Positions 34,078-46,446 of a stretch of 50,937 nt of DNA are shown here, piece by piece (position 1 is the first letter of the stretch; each line of letters opens with the position of its first letter). The notes beneath the pieces were generated by a model, which saw only the letters and a list, made by a program, of their open reading frames with translations, ran no database searches and was not told where the DNA came from. A program made the translations under genes and the position numbers. The stretch comes from Ciborinia camelliae (lineage: Eukaryota; Ascomycota; Leotiomycetes; Helotiales; Sclerotiniaceae): contig JANPYM010000016.1 in assembly GCA_025890175.1 (NCBI GenBank), positions 840,593-891,529 on the forward strand. Direction: 5' to 3'.

Positions 34078-36398
34078 GGCTGTATTAATGAAATGCAAAT
34101 CCCAGTGCTTGAATTTAATCCCTAAAGATAAAGAATTTCTGGTCTGGCGTTTATTTGGAATGATGTTTAATCCTCAAGTATCTGTGATTCGAGAAGGATG
34201 CATTGAAATATGTAGATATGGGTATGCGATACTGAGGATCGATGTGAAAACAAATGTTTTCAATGATGCCTCCTGAATTTAATTAATGGACATGAAGTTT
34301 TATCGGTCGGATCATGTAAAGAGGATGAACAATGAATGAATTCAAGCTTCTGGTATGAAAATAATTGTAGCTGAATTTGATATGTGATGATGATGAAACG
34401 GTCGGAGTTGAGGAGACGGGTTGCAGGCACTTTTATATGCTTTGGTGTATTCTGAGAATATTCTGTTGTTTTCCAAGGTCGAAACAACGAGTCATCGAGT
34501 CACCGTGTTTACCTACCCATACCTAGATACACATAGGCCCCTTCCCCATTCCCCGTAGTATCCTTTTTTTCGGAACCTGCAAGAACGATCGTAGTAAATG
34601 AGAGCAATGAAGCATTCTGACTCACATTCAGCGTCAACTCAATCCCAGAAACGCGATGTCCCAACAAGCTTTCTTTTAGCCAGAGAGATTCACCCACCGC
34701 ACTCCAAGTCTATAATGCAATATTTCCATTTTGTAGGACTTTCAGACATTACTATCCGCATACTTGGTAATTTCCCACTAAAAGTCTACGTTTCTTTTAA
34801 CTTTTTGAATATTTGATGATATAATTGTCACGAAATTAGAGTCGAACTACAAGAAGGTCGATTGAATTAACGATGATCTATTAGATGTCCGTTAAGAGGT
34901 AATTTACAACGACAATTAACCCTGATTGGCTTTACCGACCGTGACAAAGTTGTTTGATTATATAATCTGGTATGAATCGCAAGCTGAAGCATCACGGTGT
35001 AATGCTAACTAATAAAACGGTATTGTTATTACAATGATGAAATCAGAACAAAATGGGTTGAAACTCCAGAATATTCTATATATAATCATTGGAAATTATG
35101 AAAATAAAGGAGAAGATATTTTTAGTAATTTTATTTAACAATTAATAAATAACTGTTTTTGGTGTAAATGGTGGCCGGAAAACGCCAGTGGGGCAGGGGA
35201 CTTAGAATGCCGATAAAAATTAATGTTACCATATAACCCTGACTTCCATCACAATGCTACAAAGACTACCAGAAGTAATATTTTACACTCCCAATAGTTA
35301 CCTGAAAGCGCATGTTTTAGATCACACACTAGTCTTGAAACTCGATTGATTGATTGACCAATTTGATGATTTCCACCTCCATATCTTTTTTGTAAAAGAT
35401 ATCGCAGGATTACGGTAGCGTAGGGTAATCGCATGTACAAGATATATCTACAGAGCCTGAAACGTATTCCATTCCATTCAGATATACTAGCTATCCTCTG
35501 TATTATTATTTAAACACATAATTAAGGGGAGCGAGTCGAGCCTCTGCCCCCCGCCTAGCCCTCCTACTACATCCAGCAACGAATGCAAATCATGTAATCC
35601 ATCAAAATTATACTACAGCGGGCAAGTGGGCATAACAGAACCGGGAAACCCTTATAGAATCTCAAATATATCTGTTGTACTCGAAATATATGAAGCACGA
35701 TTAAATAGTTTACAAAGAAAAAAGCGCACACATCACATCCCCAGCCCCCTGCCCCCCTTGTCCCTGCATAACCTTTCAGCCAAAATAGAAAGCTTCCGGG
35801 TATAGATAGATGGGAGGAATGACCTCGCGTATCCACATGCCCCCTTAATATTCCCCTTTTCATCTTCCCCCTTAACCCCCACCACTTCATCTCCCCGATC
35901 ATCTCCCATTCACCCCACCTCTCTCCACCCCACCAAAGAAAAAAGAGGGAAAAATTGGCAGCCCGAGCAAGATCAGATCGGACTTGACGATCCATCCATC
36001 CATCCATCAACTTAGGTCTTGGATCAACTCAGATCTCCGCGAAGAAGAAGAAAATTAATAATTCACTTGACAGAGTCCCAGTCCCAGTCCCCACCTTACT
36101 CCCCCCGGATCACAACAACCTGTCCTAGGTATAGAGAATAGAGAATATGGATATGGATATAGATCGGTATACACATTGGAAACCTTCGACTCATATTTGA
36201 AAAATTGAAATTCTATCTCCATTCATCCACACATCATTACGCAGAAGCAGAAGAAGAAGGAAATCATAAAACATAAAAACCAAAAAGCCCCATCTACCTC
36301 TACATCTACACATCTACCTTTACCCCTCTAAGTCAAGCCAAGCCAAGCCATTTATCATCTCTCATATCATCCCATCGGATCACATCTCGCATCATTCC
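34078..36398. other. Intergenic, no supported gene
   Basis: About 2.3 kb. Contains the promoter of the repeat protein gene at its left and the 3' flank of the dehydratase gene at its right, a (CCAT)n microsatellite at 35991-36008, and an AT-rich part near 35080-35160. A 147-codon minus-strand open stretch at 35567-36010 is Trp/Gly-rich and simple-sequence derived, so I do not call it. Confidence 0.5.
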
Positions 36399-38871
36399 CT
36401 AAAACAAATCCGTCATAGCACCATGCGAAGCATCACCGACCAATCTCGCATACTTAGCCAAGACGCCTCGATTCACCGCACTCTTAGGTGCTTTCCAAGA
36501 CCGGAGTCTTTCTGCAATTTCTTCATCCGATACGTCCATGCTGAGTGTATTGGTTTCCGCAGAGATGGTGACGATATCGCCATTTCTTACGATGGCGATG
36601 GGTCCACCAACCGCTGCTTCGGGGACGACGCTGGGTTTGGTTAGTGTGATGTTTATTTGACATGGAGAGAGGTTGATTGTTTTAGAAGATGATAGATTGA
36701 GAGATTTTCATGGAGGATGGGATGGTGGAACTTACTGTCCTACGATGAATCCGTGACTGGCGCCGGAATATCGACCGTCGGTGACAAGGGCAACGTTCTT
36801 GAGACCAGCGCCCATGATCGCTGCACTGGCTTTCAATTGTTCTGGCATACCACTGTGTAGGGATTAGTTTTTTAAACTTAAAAAGGGGTAATGGCATTGG
36901 AAAACCTCCGACGCGCGATATTTGCAATGGGTTAACTTACGGGCCTCCTTTCGGTCCTTCATATCTCACAATCAAGACGAGATTCTCTCCATGTGGAATT
37001 TCCCCTTTGTTCAATGCATGATCAAGTTCATGTTCCTTGTCGAAAACCATTGCCTTGCCGGTAAAGACCAGACCTTCCTTACCTGTGATCTTTGCAACTG
37101 CTCCACCAGGCGAGAGATTTCCCCGAAGAATCTGTAGATGGCCAGTTTGCTTGATAGGGTTGCTCAGGGGTCTAATGAGCGTTTGTTCTTGTGGTAAAGA
37201 GGGCCAGCTCTCAACATTTTCCCTCAAAGTCTTTCCTGTAACAGTGGGAATATCACCATTCATCAATCCTGCTGCAATTAGAAGTTTAATGACAGCTGGT
37301 GTTCCGCCAATATCATAAAGATCCTCCATACAAAATCTTCCAGAAGGTTGTAAATCTGCTAAAAATGGGATCTTATCGCTCACACGTTGAATATCATCGA
37401 TAGTGAGGGGTACTTCAGCTGTACCAGCCATGGCGAGGAAATGTAGTGTAGCATTAGTACTTCCTCCAAGTGCCATTGTGATGACCAAAGCATTCTCAAA
37501 AGACTCCTTCGTTAATAGATCTCGTGGTCGAATATTCTTTTCCATACAAATCTTGATTACTTCTGCTGCTTTCACGCATTCTCTCATCTTAGCAGGTGAA
37601 TTAGCCGGATTCGATGATGAGCCTGGAAGACACAGTCCCATTGATTCGATTGCGGTCGACATTGTATTGGCTGTATACATGCCACCACAAGCACCAGCGC
37701 CTGGGCACGCATTTTGCTCGTAATCCTCCTAAAAATACGTTAATAACACAGACAACATTTTAAAACTTGTGGTGACCTTACCATGACATCACTTGGAGTT
37801 GCACCTTCCACTGCAGCATGAAGTTTACCATATGTAAATGCGCCACTAATAAAATCAGCATCTTGAAACTTAGAAAGGTAAAAATACTCTTAAAGCAGTA
37901 TCAAATTACCTTGCCTCATAACAGCTACTAATATTGATCTCCTTTTTCATCAGCTTAGAATAACCCTTTTTGATTGAACCTAAGGAAAGTCAGACTTTTG
38001 AAATGACTCGTAACTTGTATACTGACCTCCATAAATCATGATGAATGGTCTATTGTGACGTGCAGCAGCCATGATGACCTATATCAATGTTAGAATCGGT
38101 ATCTCATATGTCAGAAGTCAAACACGGATGTTGTGTCTACCATCATCTTGAACATCAAAAGTCATACTTACTCCTGGCATATTTTTATCACAACCGGGAA
38201 TCGAGATGTTGGCATCATGATGTTGAGCACACGTGACGGTCTCAATTGAATCTGCGATAATCTCTCGAGTTTGTAGAGAAAATCTCATGCCTGATACCTG
38301 TTAACAATAATCCCGCTAGAAGATGGGGATGTGTGCCACAAACCTTCTCCGCCCATGGTAATCGCATCACTGACTCCTACAGTATTGAATTGCCATCCAA
38401 GCATACCCTGTTTCTGTACTGATTCCTTGACAAGCTTTCCGAGGTCATGTACTACATACACTCGTTAAATCGTAGGTCTAAAAGATCTCCTTATCTTGTG
38501 TCACTTACGATGCATACTACAATACTATGTCAGCGAATTTCATTATCGTCTTCATAGATAGAGAACGAACTTGCATGGATTTCCTTCCCACCATACAGTA
38601 GATATTCCAACGTGAGGAGCAGACTTCATCATTTCTCGATTTGGCACTCCTGCTGCATAGAGCATGGCCTAAGAGGAGCCTCAGTTTATGTAATATTTTA
38701 TTAGGATTTATTTATTCTTACCTGAGCTCCGGGGAAGTCATGTCCTTTGGTGATTGTATGTGACCATCTATTCAAGGCCAACTTGCCATCTAAAACAGTC
38801 CCGTGTTCTAGATAGGGAAAGTCAATATATCTTGGCTTGCCTGGTATTTTCTCCTGATTTAAGGGTTCCAT
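36399..38871 (-). CDS. Dihydroxy-acid dehydratase (IlvD/Ilv3 family)
   Basis: Eleven exons: 38871-38722, 38668-38571, 38516-38509, 38451-38344, 38290-38172, 38078-38027, 37979-37910, 37845-37782, 37728-36941, 36852-36736, 36630-36399; total 1806 nt, 601 residues. All ten introns are GT-AG, 47-105 bp. Family marks: [11 protein letters not shown], the signature CDKNMPG, Fe-S region [17 protein letters not shown], and [13 protein letters not shown] near the end. The family dehydrates 2,3-dihydroxy acids in valine, leucine and isoleucine synthesis and binds an Fe-S cluster. The N terminus ([20 protein letters not shown]) is not a typical mitochondrial presequence, so this may be a cytosolic paralogue rather than the main Ilv3, and a related sugar-acid dehydratase role is possible. 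One exon is only 8 nt. The start is the first ATG of exon 1. Confidence 0.93.
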
Positions 38872-41345
38872 GATGAAGTAAGAAGTAATTTGTGGTGTTG
38901 TTTCAAAGATTTGTTGGTGATTGAAAGAAAAGAGAGTTTTGTCGACCAAAAAATGGGTATCTTGAAAGAGAAATGGACAATCAACAATGAACAAGAAATG
39001 AAGCAAGAAATATTCAAGGATATGAAGTATTATAAGTAGAAAGTACAGCCAGAAAAAACTTGTACTGCGGAGTACCTACTAGGTAGGTAGGTAACTTGCT
39101 GAATTGTGGGGAAATATGAAAAGGTCTGGGCTATCAGATGCTATCAATGGTTCATCAGGTTTGGGTTGCTAGGTAGATACAGGTACCTACCGGTTCAGGT
39201 ATGTATGTATTGCAGTGTACTAGTGACAGCTTGCAGGGCTTAAAGGCACGCACAATGCAATAATATTGAGCATTCTTCCCGTTCCCGTAGCGCGGTGGAC
39301 ATATTGGCTAGGTACCTACCTAGGTAGTAGGTATTGAACCATTGATCTATTGATCCAGTGCACCATAATCGATTGATAATCAAATCAATGACAGCTCATT
39401 CATTACCTAGGTACTTACCAACCTGTACCCCGCGTTGGATTCACAATTGGAAGTCCGGAATCGGGCATATTGATATCAAGAATGAGGCACGGGACAGGAA
39501 GTGGGGGATAAGGTAACTGGCAACTGGGTTGAGAGAATAGGAGGTAGTAAGTAAGTAGTAAGTAGAAGGAATACTTCAAGTCCTATCAAATAGTATTGGT
39601 ATCGGTATCTTGACAAATACCTAGAGATCAAAATAAGAAGTCAAACAAGGAAGGGAAGGGGAAGGAGAAGGAGAAGGAGATGATGTCCGAGTCGTATTGA
39701 TAAATTTTGAAGCTAAAGTGAGGGGTTCAACAAATATTGTTTTGTATCCCCCTTCTCCCCCACTTCGAAATGCTGAATTTGGGTTTCCGAAGTTTTGGCG
39801 AGCAGGTGCTTACCATCTACGTTCGTTTTCAAGTCATTCTAATTGGTCAGATCATCAGATGGTTTGGCGGCAATGGAATGACTTCAAGCTTTAAGCTTTA
39901 CATGGCAGGTTGGGCGAATACTACATTGATCTGGCTGATTAGAAAGTAGATGCGAACTCAAGCAGTTTGTTTTGCTATACCGAGTAGTCCGGAGTTGAAT
40001 TATAGGGGACGCGAGGAATATGAAGGGGTAGTGTCATTACAGTTACACGTTTATTAACGGGAACGTTGGAACTCAAATGCAAGATTGATTTATAAATAAC
40101 AATTGATTAGATTGTTGCCCAAACAGATATTGTATTCATGAAATTGCATCGAGAACACAACCTGATGGCTTCAGCTAGGTATTAAACTATCAGCCTTACG
40201 AGCAACTTCCTCCTGTACCGCCCGCCACTATCATCTCTATCTCGATGCTACCTGACATAATCTATGTGGCCGAAGCGGGATGACTTGCATTCAAGATATG
40301 ATATGATATGAAATGATGGGACCCATGTGAAGATAGCTCGAGCTCATCCAACGAGGGATCACGGTTCTGTCGTGTATATGGATCAAACTTGGAATTCCAA
40401 ATGTGAGACTGAGAAATGTTTGGCTCTTTTGGCTCTTTTGGCTCATTCGTTGTCTCTCTCTGCGCTTATCGGGAGTTGTTGATTTCATATGGAAAAGACC
40501 TGGCCAAAAACAAACAAACAGAGATATAAATAGATTAGACGGCCCAAAGTGAGGCTTATGGCAATGCTCATATTTCCCATTGCATTGGACTTTTCGTGAC
40601 TATCACTTTATATATGTCGTTGTCGTTTCCATCACATATGTAAGGTAAGAAAGAGGGGGTGAGATGGCTGTGGCAGGCGTAATAATAACCTTAAAACCTG
40701 GGTAAAGCGTACAAGTAGGTACGAAGGTCTGTGCACGACCCCTCGATTTTCCCATTATTAATACCTAAATCCAGTCCTCAAACAATGCATGAACCTTATA
40801 ATTGATGCATCCAGTACATGTTTATCAATATCGATATTGAACTACCGCCGGTGAATGTAAATACCAACATATCAACATATCCTTGCTCCTGTATCATTTT
40901 ATGGTGAGGCAATTCTATCGAGTGGATGTCAAGCTTTGCGGCTGAAAAAAGTACCCATGGCCAAGAATAAGTAAGCAATCATCAATGGAAGGTAGGTAGG
41001 TACCTACCGAGTAGGTATTCATCCAAAAGGGTCTCGTGCGACCTTATGCACCTCTTCTCTTCCGACCGAAAATGGTTCGACAGGAGCCGTCCTTCGGTGG
41101 AGGCGACAGTGAGAGCAAGACTCTTCCGGGGGCCATTGTTTGCCTAATCTATGCGGTAAGCTGATTGAATTGGAATCGCAAGGCTGCAAAGTAAGAATGA
41201 TTCACATCATGTTTATTGCCAGACCATATGCCATAGTCATACTCATACTCGTTCAAAAGGTATTCGATCGCTTTTCGCAATTTTAGTTTTATTGACTTTC
41301 TTTCCTTTCTACATTGACGGGCAGTAAGCGATTTTCAAAAGTATC
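38872..41345. other. Divergent intergenic region, dehydratase to calpain
   Basis: About 2.5 kb without a supported gene. Rich in AGGT/ACCT palindromic clusters (39072-39094, 39180-39208, 39308-39333, 40990-41018). GGAAGGGGAAGGAGAAGG purine repeat at 39650-39679. Holds promoters for both flanking genes; no specific site can be assigned. Confidence 0.5.
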
Positions 41346-44300
41346 ATGTCTTCCACAGCTTCTTCAAGCGATTCCGATGACAGTAGAAGACGACGCCGAC
41401 CGGGTCCAGGACCCCCTCCTCCCCCGCCGCCCTTTCAAGGGAACAAGAACAAACCAAAGAAGAAGAAATATGTAGCCCCTCAAGATACGATCGATAAGCT
41501 CTGGTCTCGGTTCTCCGTCAAGAAATTCAGTAAAGCTACAAAGGTTCTACCAAATGCAGCACCTTTTGCCAGAGGCACATCGGCGAAGACTGTTATTGTC
41601 CCTCCGCCCGGGCCGCAGAATCAACTTGTTTCCGAGGACTTCGAGAGAGCAGTTCAAGAATGCAAAGCCAAGGTCAAAAAGCTTGTCAAGGAGTGTAGGA
41701 GAGTTAATATGCGGTATCGCGACCCAAGCTTCGACATAGACTGGGACTTGAAATGGGAGAAAGGAAATTGCTTGAATACACTTGGAGAAACCAGATTTGA
41801 GGTTTGCAAACACGCTATTATAAATCCTGCATCGTGCGGACCAAAGGCTGTGAAGAGAGTTCACGAAATATTTGATAAGCCCAGATTCTTGGAAGACAAA
41901 ATTCCACCTTCGGATGTCACACAAGGCTCTCTTGGAAATTGCTGGTTGATGGCCAGTTTGACCGCATTGGCAAATATGGAGGATGGAATCCAGAGAATCT
42001 GTGTGGAATGGGACACTAGTCAGTATTGGAATCCTCACTTGATGAGATTAGGCCTAACACCTTACTTCCAGAAATCGGAATATATGGTTTCGTATTTCAT
42101 CGTGGTAAGTTACAACGTCAGCCATAAAATACCATTCGCTGATCGGGATTAGATGGCGAATGGATCATATCCATCATAGATGACAAACTTTACCTTAAAT
42201 CACCAGATTGGGACTCACCTTCAGTCCACAGACACCTACTCGAACAAACCGATCGTGAGGACGTCGAAAAGGAATACCGAAAAACATACCAAACAGGGTC
42301 TCGGTCATTGTTCTTCGCTCATTGCAAAGATCCAAATCAAACATGGCTTCCTCTTCTCGAAAAGGCATACGCTAAAGCACATGGTGATTTTCATTCATTG
42401 AGCGGAGGATGGATAGGGTAATTTTACTTCCATCATCTCTTGTACCAACTAACGTTTGACAGGGAGGGCCTTGAAGATTTAACCGGGGGCGTAACAACGG
42501 AACTTCTCACTTCGGACATTCTTGACACTGACGATTTTTGGCATAATGAAATACTCAAGGTTAACAAAGAATTCCTCTTTGGTTGTTCCACGGGTCTTAT
42601 GGATGGTGGGTATGGCACTAGAGATGGTATATCTGAAGGCCATGCATATGTTATTATGGAAGCTAGAGAGCTGTCTACGGGCGAGCGTCTCCTCAAATTG
42701 AGGTTTGTTTTTCACATGAACTTGTTGAGCACCACTGACAACTTTATGTGAAGGAATCCATGGGGGAAGATCAAAAAAGGCAATTGGGAAGGTCCATGGT
42801 CAGATGGAAGCAAGGAATTCACTCCTGAAGCTCAGAAAGAACTCAACCATAAATTCGGAAACGATAGCGTATTCTGGATTTCATATCAGGATTTACTACG
42901 GAAATACCAACACTTCGATCGTACCCGATTATTCATGGACAGTCCTGATTGGCGGTTGACGCAGGAGTGGATTAGCGTAGAAGTTCCTTGGAGATCTGAG
43001 TTTGAGCAAAAGTTCGTGATAATACTCAAAAAGGAGTCACCAATAGTACTAGTTATGAGCCAACTCGACGACAGGTACTTCATGGGTCTACATGGTCAAT
43101 ATACCTTCAGATTACAGTTCCGACTACACGAGATCAACTCCCCTGACGAAGAGGATTATATTGTACGAAGCCATGGGAATTATCTCATGAACAGAAGTGT
43201 GGTTACTGAACTCAAAAGCCTTCCCGCTGGAACTTACATGGTGTTTATGATGGTTATTGCCGAAAGGGATAAAAGTTGTCCGAGTGTCGAAGAAGTTGTG
43301 AGAAGTGAATTACGTCGCAGGGAAGATAACGAGAAATTGGCCCAAGTTGGGGTCGCTTATGATTTGGCTCACAACAAAGGATTGTCTCATATGGAGGCAA
43401 GAATCAAGTTCAGAAAAGCTCGAGATAAGGCCAAAGCTCGAGAGTCAAGGATTGCTCAAAGGAAAGCTCTTTGGGAGAAAAGACACAGCACCCGAAAGAT
43501 AGTAAGGAAACAAGATAAAAAGAATCGTGAGAAACGGGAAGGTAAAGGAGCAAAGGATGCGGAGGAGGCAAAGGATGCGGAGGAGGCAAAGGATGCGGAG
43601 GAGGCAAAGGATGCGGAGGAGGCAAAGGATGCGGAGGAGGCAAAGAAGAAAGAGGGAAAAAAGCCAAAGGATCAGGGTGTTCAAACGGAGGACATTCCGG
43701 AAGTTCAAGTGGAGAAACAGGACAAGTCAATTCAAACGGAAGATCCCCTCCAAGAATCGACGAACATCATGGCAGATACACAAACCTCAAACGAAAGGGA
43801 CAAAGCAGTTCAAACGGAAGAATTAATCCCATCTTCTAACGAATCTCAAGCAACTCCTGTAACCCCAAAGAGCGATGATTCGTCTCCCCGATCTCCATAT
43901 ACAATGGTCCGTCACCGTGAATCACCTTCTTCGCCCCCAGATCATCATGGCCATCGCAAAGAGTCAACCAATCCGCCAAACTTTGGTCGGGGAGCTCCTC
44001 CTCCACCAAGGCAAGGGCCTTATGTCACTTCGGAAGGAGAATCGAGTGCAAGTCCAGTTTCTGATTACGATATGTATTCCGATGACGATCCCTCGCTCAA
44101 GCCAAGAAATCCTCCCAATGAACCGAAACCACCAAAGGAAAAGGATGACGATGAAGATGATGAACCAGAGCCGTGGAATGCGGTATGTATTGTTGGGTTC
44201 AGGGTGTATAGTAAGGATGAAGGATTGGTGCTTAAGGTTTGCGAAGAGGGTATGGAAGAGGAGGTTACTACATTGAAGGAGGAGAATGAGGCGGGAACTG

Positions 44301-44698
44301 ATGGTGATGTGGACGATGTTTCGGATGATGATAATGCTGGCAATAAAGAAAAGGGCGAGGAAGATGAAAAGTCGAAAGATGATGCTACTGTAAACGACTC
44401 TACGCCTCCTGTTGTTGAAATCCCAACTAAACCCGATGAAGATTCAAACATCGCCATCTCGTCGGATTTATACAAGGTGGATACCGAAACTTCTTCATTA
44501 ATGGACGGTGCTCTGAAGACGAAACCTCAAGGCGAAGAACCGCAACTAGCAGTCAGTGACGCAGAAACAGTTACCGTTGATGACACTCAGGGGAAGTCGA
44601 TCTCGATCATCTCGGAGGTTTCGAATGATGACGCCGTGAAGGAAGCAAATTTCCAAATCGCCATTACAAGAACGAATATTCCTTCCACTCCCACTTAA
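41346..44698 (+). CDS. Calpain-family cysteine protease
   Basis: Exons 41346-42018, 42072-42104, 42153-42417, 42463-42702 and 42754-44698; introns of 45-53 bp, all GT-AG; 1051 residues. The calpain catalytic triad is complete: Cys199 in DVTQGSLGNCWLMASL, His384 in ISEGHAYVI and Asn405 in KLRNPWGK. Supporting blocks include GIYGFVFHRDGEWI and AYAKAHGDF. Calpains cut regulatory and cytoskeletal proteins in the cytosol, usually under calcium control, which I cannot judge here. After the protease core comes a beta-rich segment (about 430-560) resembling the calpain C2-like domain, then a long charged, disordered tail with five AKDAEE units, four QT-type motifs, and acidic Ser/Asp/Glu stretches. 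The N terminus is Ser/Arg-rich with a polyproline run and KPKKKK. It lacks the MIT domain expected of PalB, so it is probably a different calpain. Confidence 0.93.
43550..43639 (+). repeat. In-frame 18-bp tandem repeat (AKDAEE x5)
   Basis: Five identical GCAAAGGATGCGGAGGAG units inside the calpain tail, followed by GCAAAGAAG. Perfect identity suggests recent slippage; the number is likely variable between strains. Confidence 0.95.
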
Positions 44699-46446
44699 TA
44701 TACATACATACTCTCCGCTCTTGTATTTAGGAATTGTCTAGTGTACAACAGGGTCTTTCTGGTTAATCTTGAATGGAAATAATATCTCGACTATCGGTAC
44801 TCTTTTTATTCAGAGGGAGGATTCGAACTATCTGGGCGGTGTCCTGTTTCTTTTTCACCCTCTACATTAGCTTCGGGACCATGACGTAATTCTGGTAATT
44901 ACGAATTCATGATTCATGACGTTGTTTATAATATTTATATGTATATACAAACAAGTATTTTGGTATACGAATTATGTGTTGATATATCTCGGCAGAATAT
45001 TTTAACTTGAATGTCCATGTAATTGATATCGACCCGCACTCATAACCAAATCTGGTACAAAGTAACATATCCGACCGAGTAGTTCTCAATCAGGCTCTCG
45101 ACTTGTGCGTGCGGGTCTTCATCTCCATTGGGCACTGCTGCGCTTCTTCCTTTCCCGCCGGGGTGTTGAAATACGTAAGTAAAGCAGCGAATTATAGCGA
45201 GGAAATTTCACTGCACCAGCCTCCTTGTCTTGGCATATTAGATAGGCATTATTACATTGAGTGAGCATCTTTACGAACATTTTGTTGTTGTTGTTTTCTC
45301 TTTTTATGATTAGAGTTTTATTTTCTTCTCGTTGATGTATGCTGATGGAATGGGGTGGATGGATGGGTTATAATGGTGTGAGATGATATGATGGGTCATA
45401 ATTTGACTACACGCTTTACAAACCATGATGAGTTCCGGGTTTATATGAATCGAACCAATTTTTTTCTTTCTCGATATATATTCTAATATCTAATGAATCT
45501 TCTTATGGAAAAAACTGGTTTTTTTTGTGTCTATGCGATATTGTTGTAGCTGTAGATTTCTCCCCCTCCCTCCCTTATTCGTTCCTCAAACATGACTGAC
45601 GTTCACATTCACATTCGCCTTCAATTCATCCCATCACCCACCACCCACCAAATATATATATATATATATATATGCTCTCCAATACAATAATATAGAATTC
45701 TCTCATCCCGTTCGTCAAATACGACAAACACAAACAATCATAAGTAAGTTTCAACCTCCCCAATCTTCCCCTTCGCCCATCACTCAATCCCACATCTATG
45801 ATGACCCAAAATATTGTTTTAATCATAATCTGATTCGTATTCTCATATATAATAACATCCATATCCAATTTATCTGATAGATTCCTTGATTGATTCTTAT
45901 ATCCTAACTACTACCTTCATTTCGTGGATGTGAATTTGATACTAATATGATATCTTCTATTGATTCTAGGTGTTTTTTTCTTTTCGCTTTTTTTTGCGGG
46001 GGAGATGGGGAAGGTGAATGTGAACTTGGGTTGGGGGTGATGGAAGTTGAAGTTTTCATGGAATAAGGATCGATGTGCGTGATCTTTGTGGTTGGATGGG
46101 TGAGGGATGGGAAATCTTTCATCTTTACTTTCATATCTCGCGAGACAGGAAACTCTTGTACCTCTCTCTCTCATACACGTATATATATAATTGAAAAACC
46201 CATCATGTATCTGGTTTATTAAATCATGATGTAATCAGCAAATACATACGATACAATACAACTTAAAGTAACTTTCACCTATCTCATATCTTACGATTCT
46301 TTGCGCCTTCAAGTAGGTATTTAAGTTTGTCACGGTGGAAAAAAACTGGGAGATGCACTTTTCCTACCTACCTACCTAACTAACCTAGCGGCACGTCCTG
46401 AAATAATGCCAATGATAACCTTGGTTAGCCTTGTTGGAATTCATTA
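44699..46446. other. Intergenic, no supported gene
   Basis: Mixed sequence 3' of the calpain gene. Holds a (TA)n microsatellite at 45651-45673, pyrimidine-rich stretches, and an ACCT cluster at 46364-46378 just before the palindromic element. Short minus-strand open stretches at 45626-46174 are low-complexity. Confidence 0.5.
45651..45673. repeat. (TA)n microsatellite
   Basis: About eleven uninterrupted TA units. Confidence 0.9.

Noticed and set aside
35567..36010. 147-codon minus-strand frame
   Set aside because: Begins in a CCAT microsatellite and is Trp/Gly/Cys-rich in a purine-biased tract; probably spurious despite its length.
43410..43730. Minus-strand frames rich in HPLPPP and RILCLL
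   Set aside because: Shadows of the 18-bp repeat in the calpain coding sequence.
44800..44900. Possible tRNA on the minus strand (AGTTCGAATCCTCCC, like a T-loop)
   Set aside because: The flanking bases do not form a T-stem, and no acceptor or D-arm partner is present upstream.
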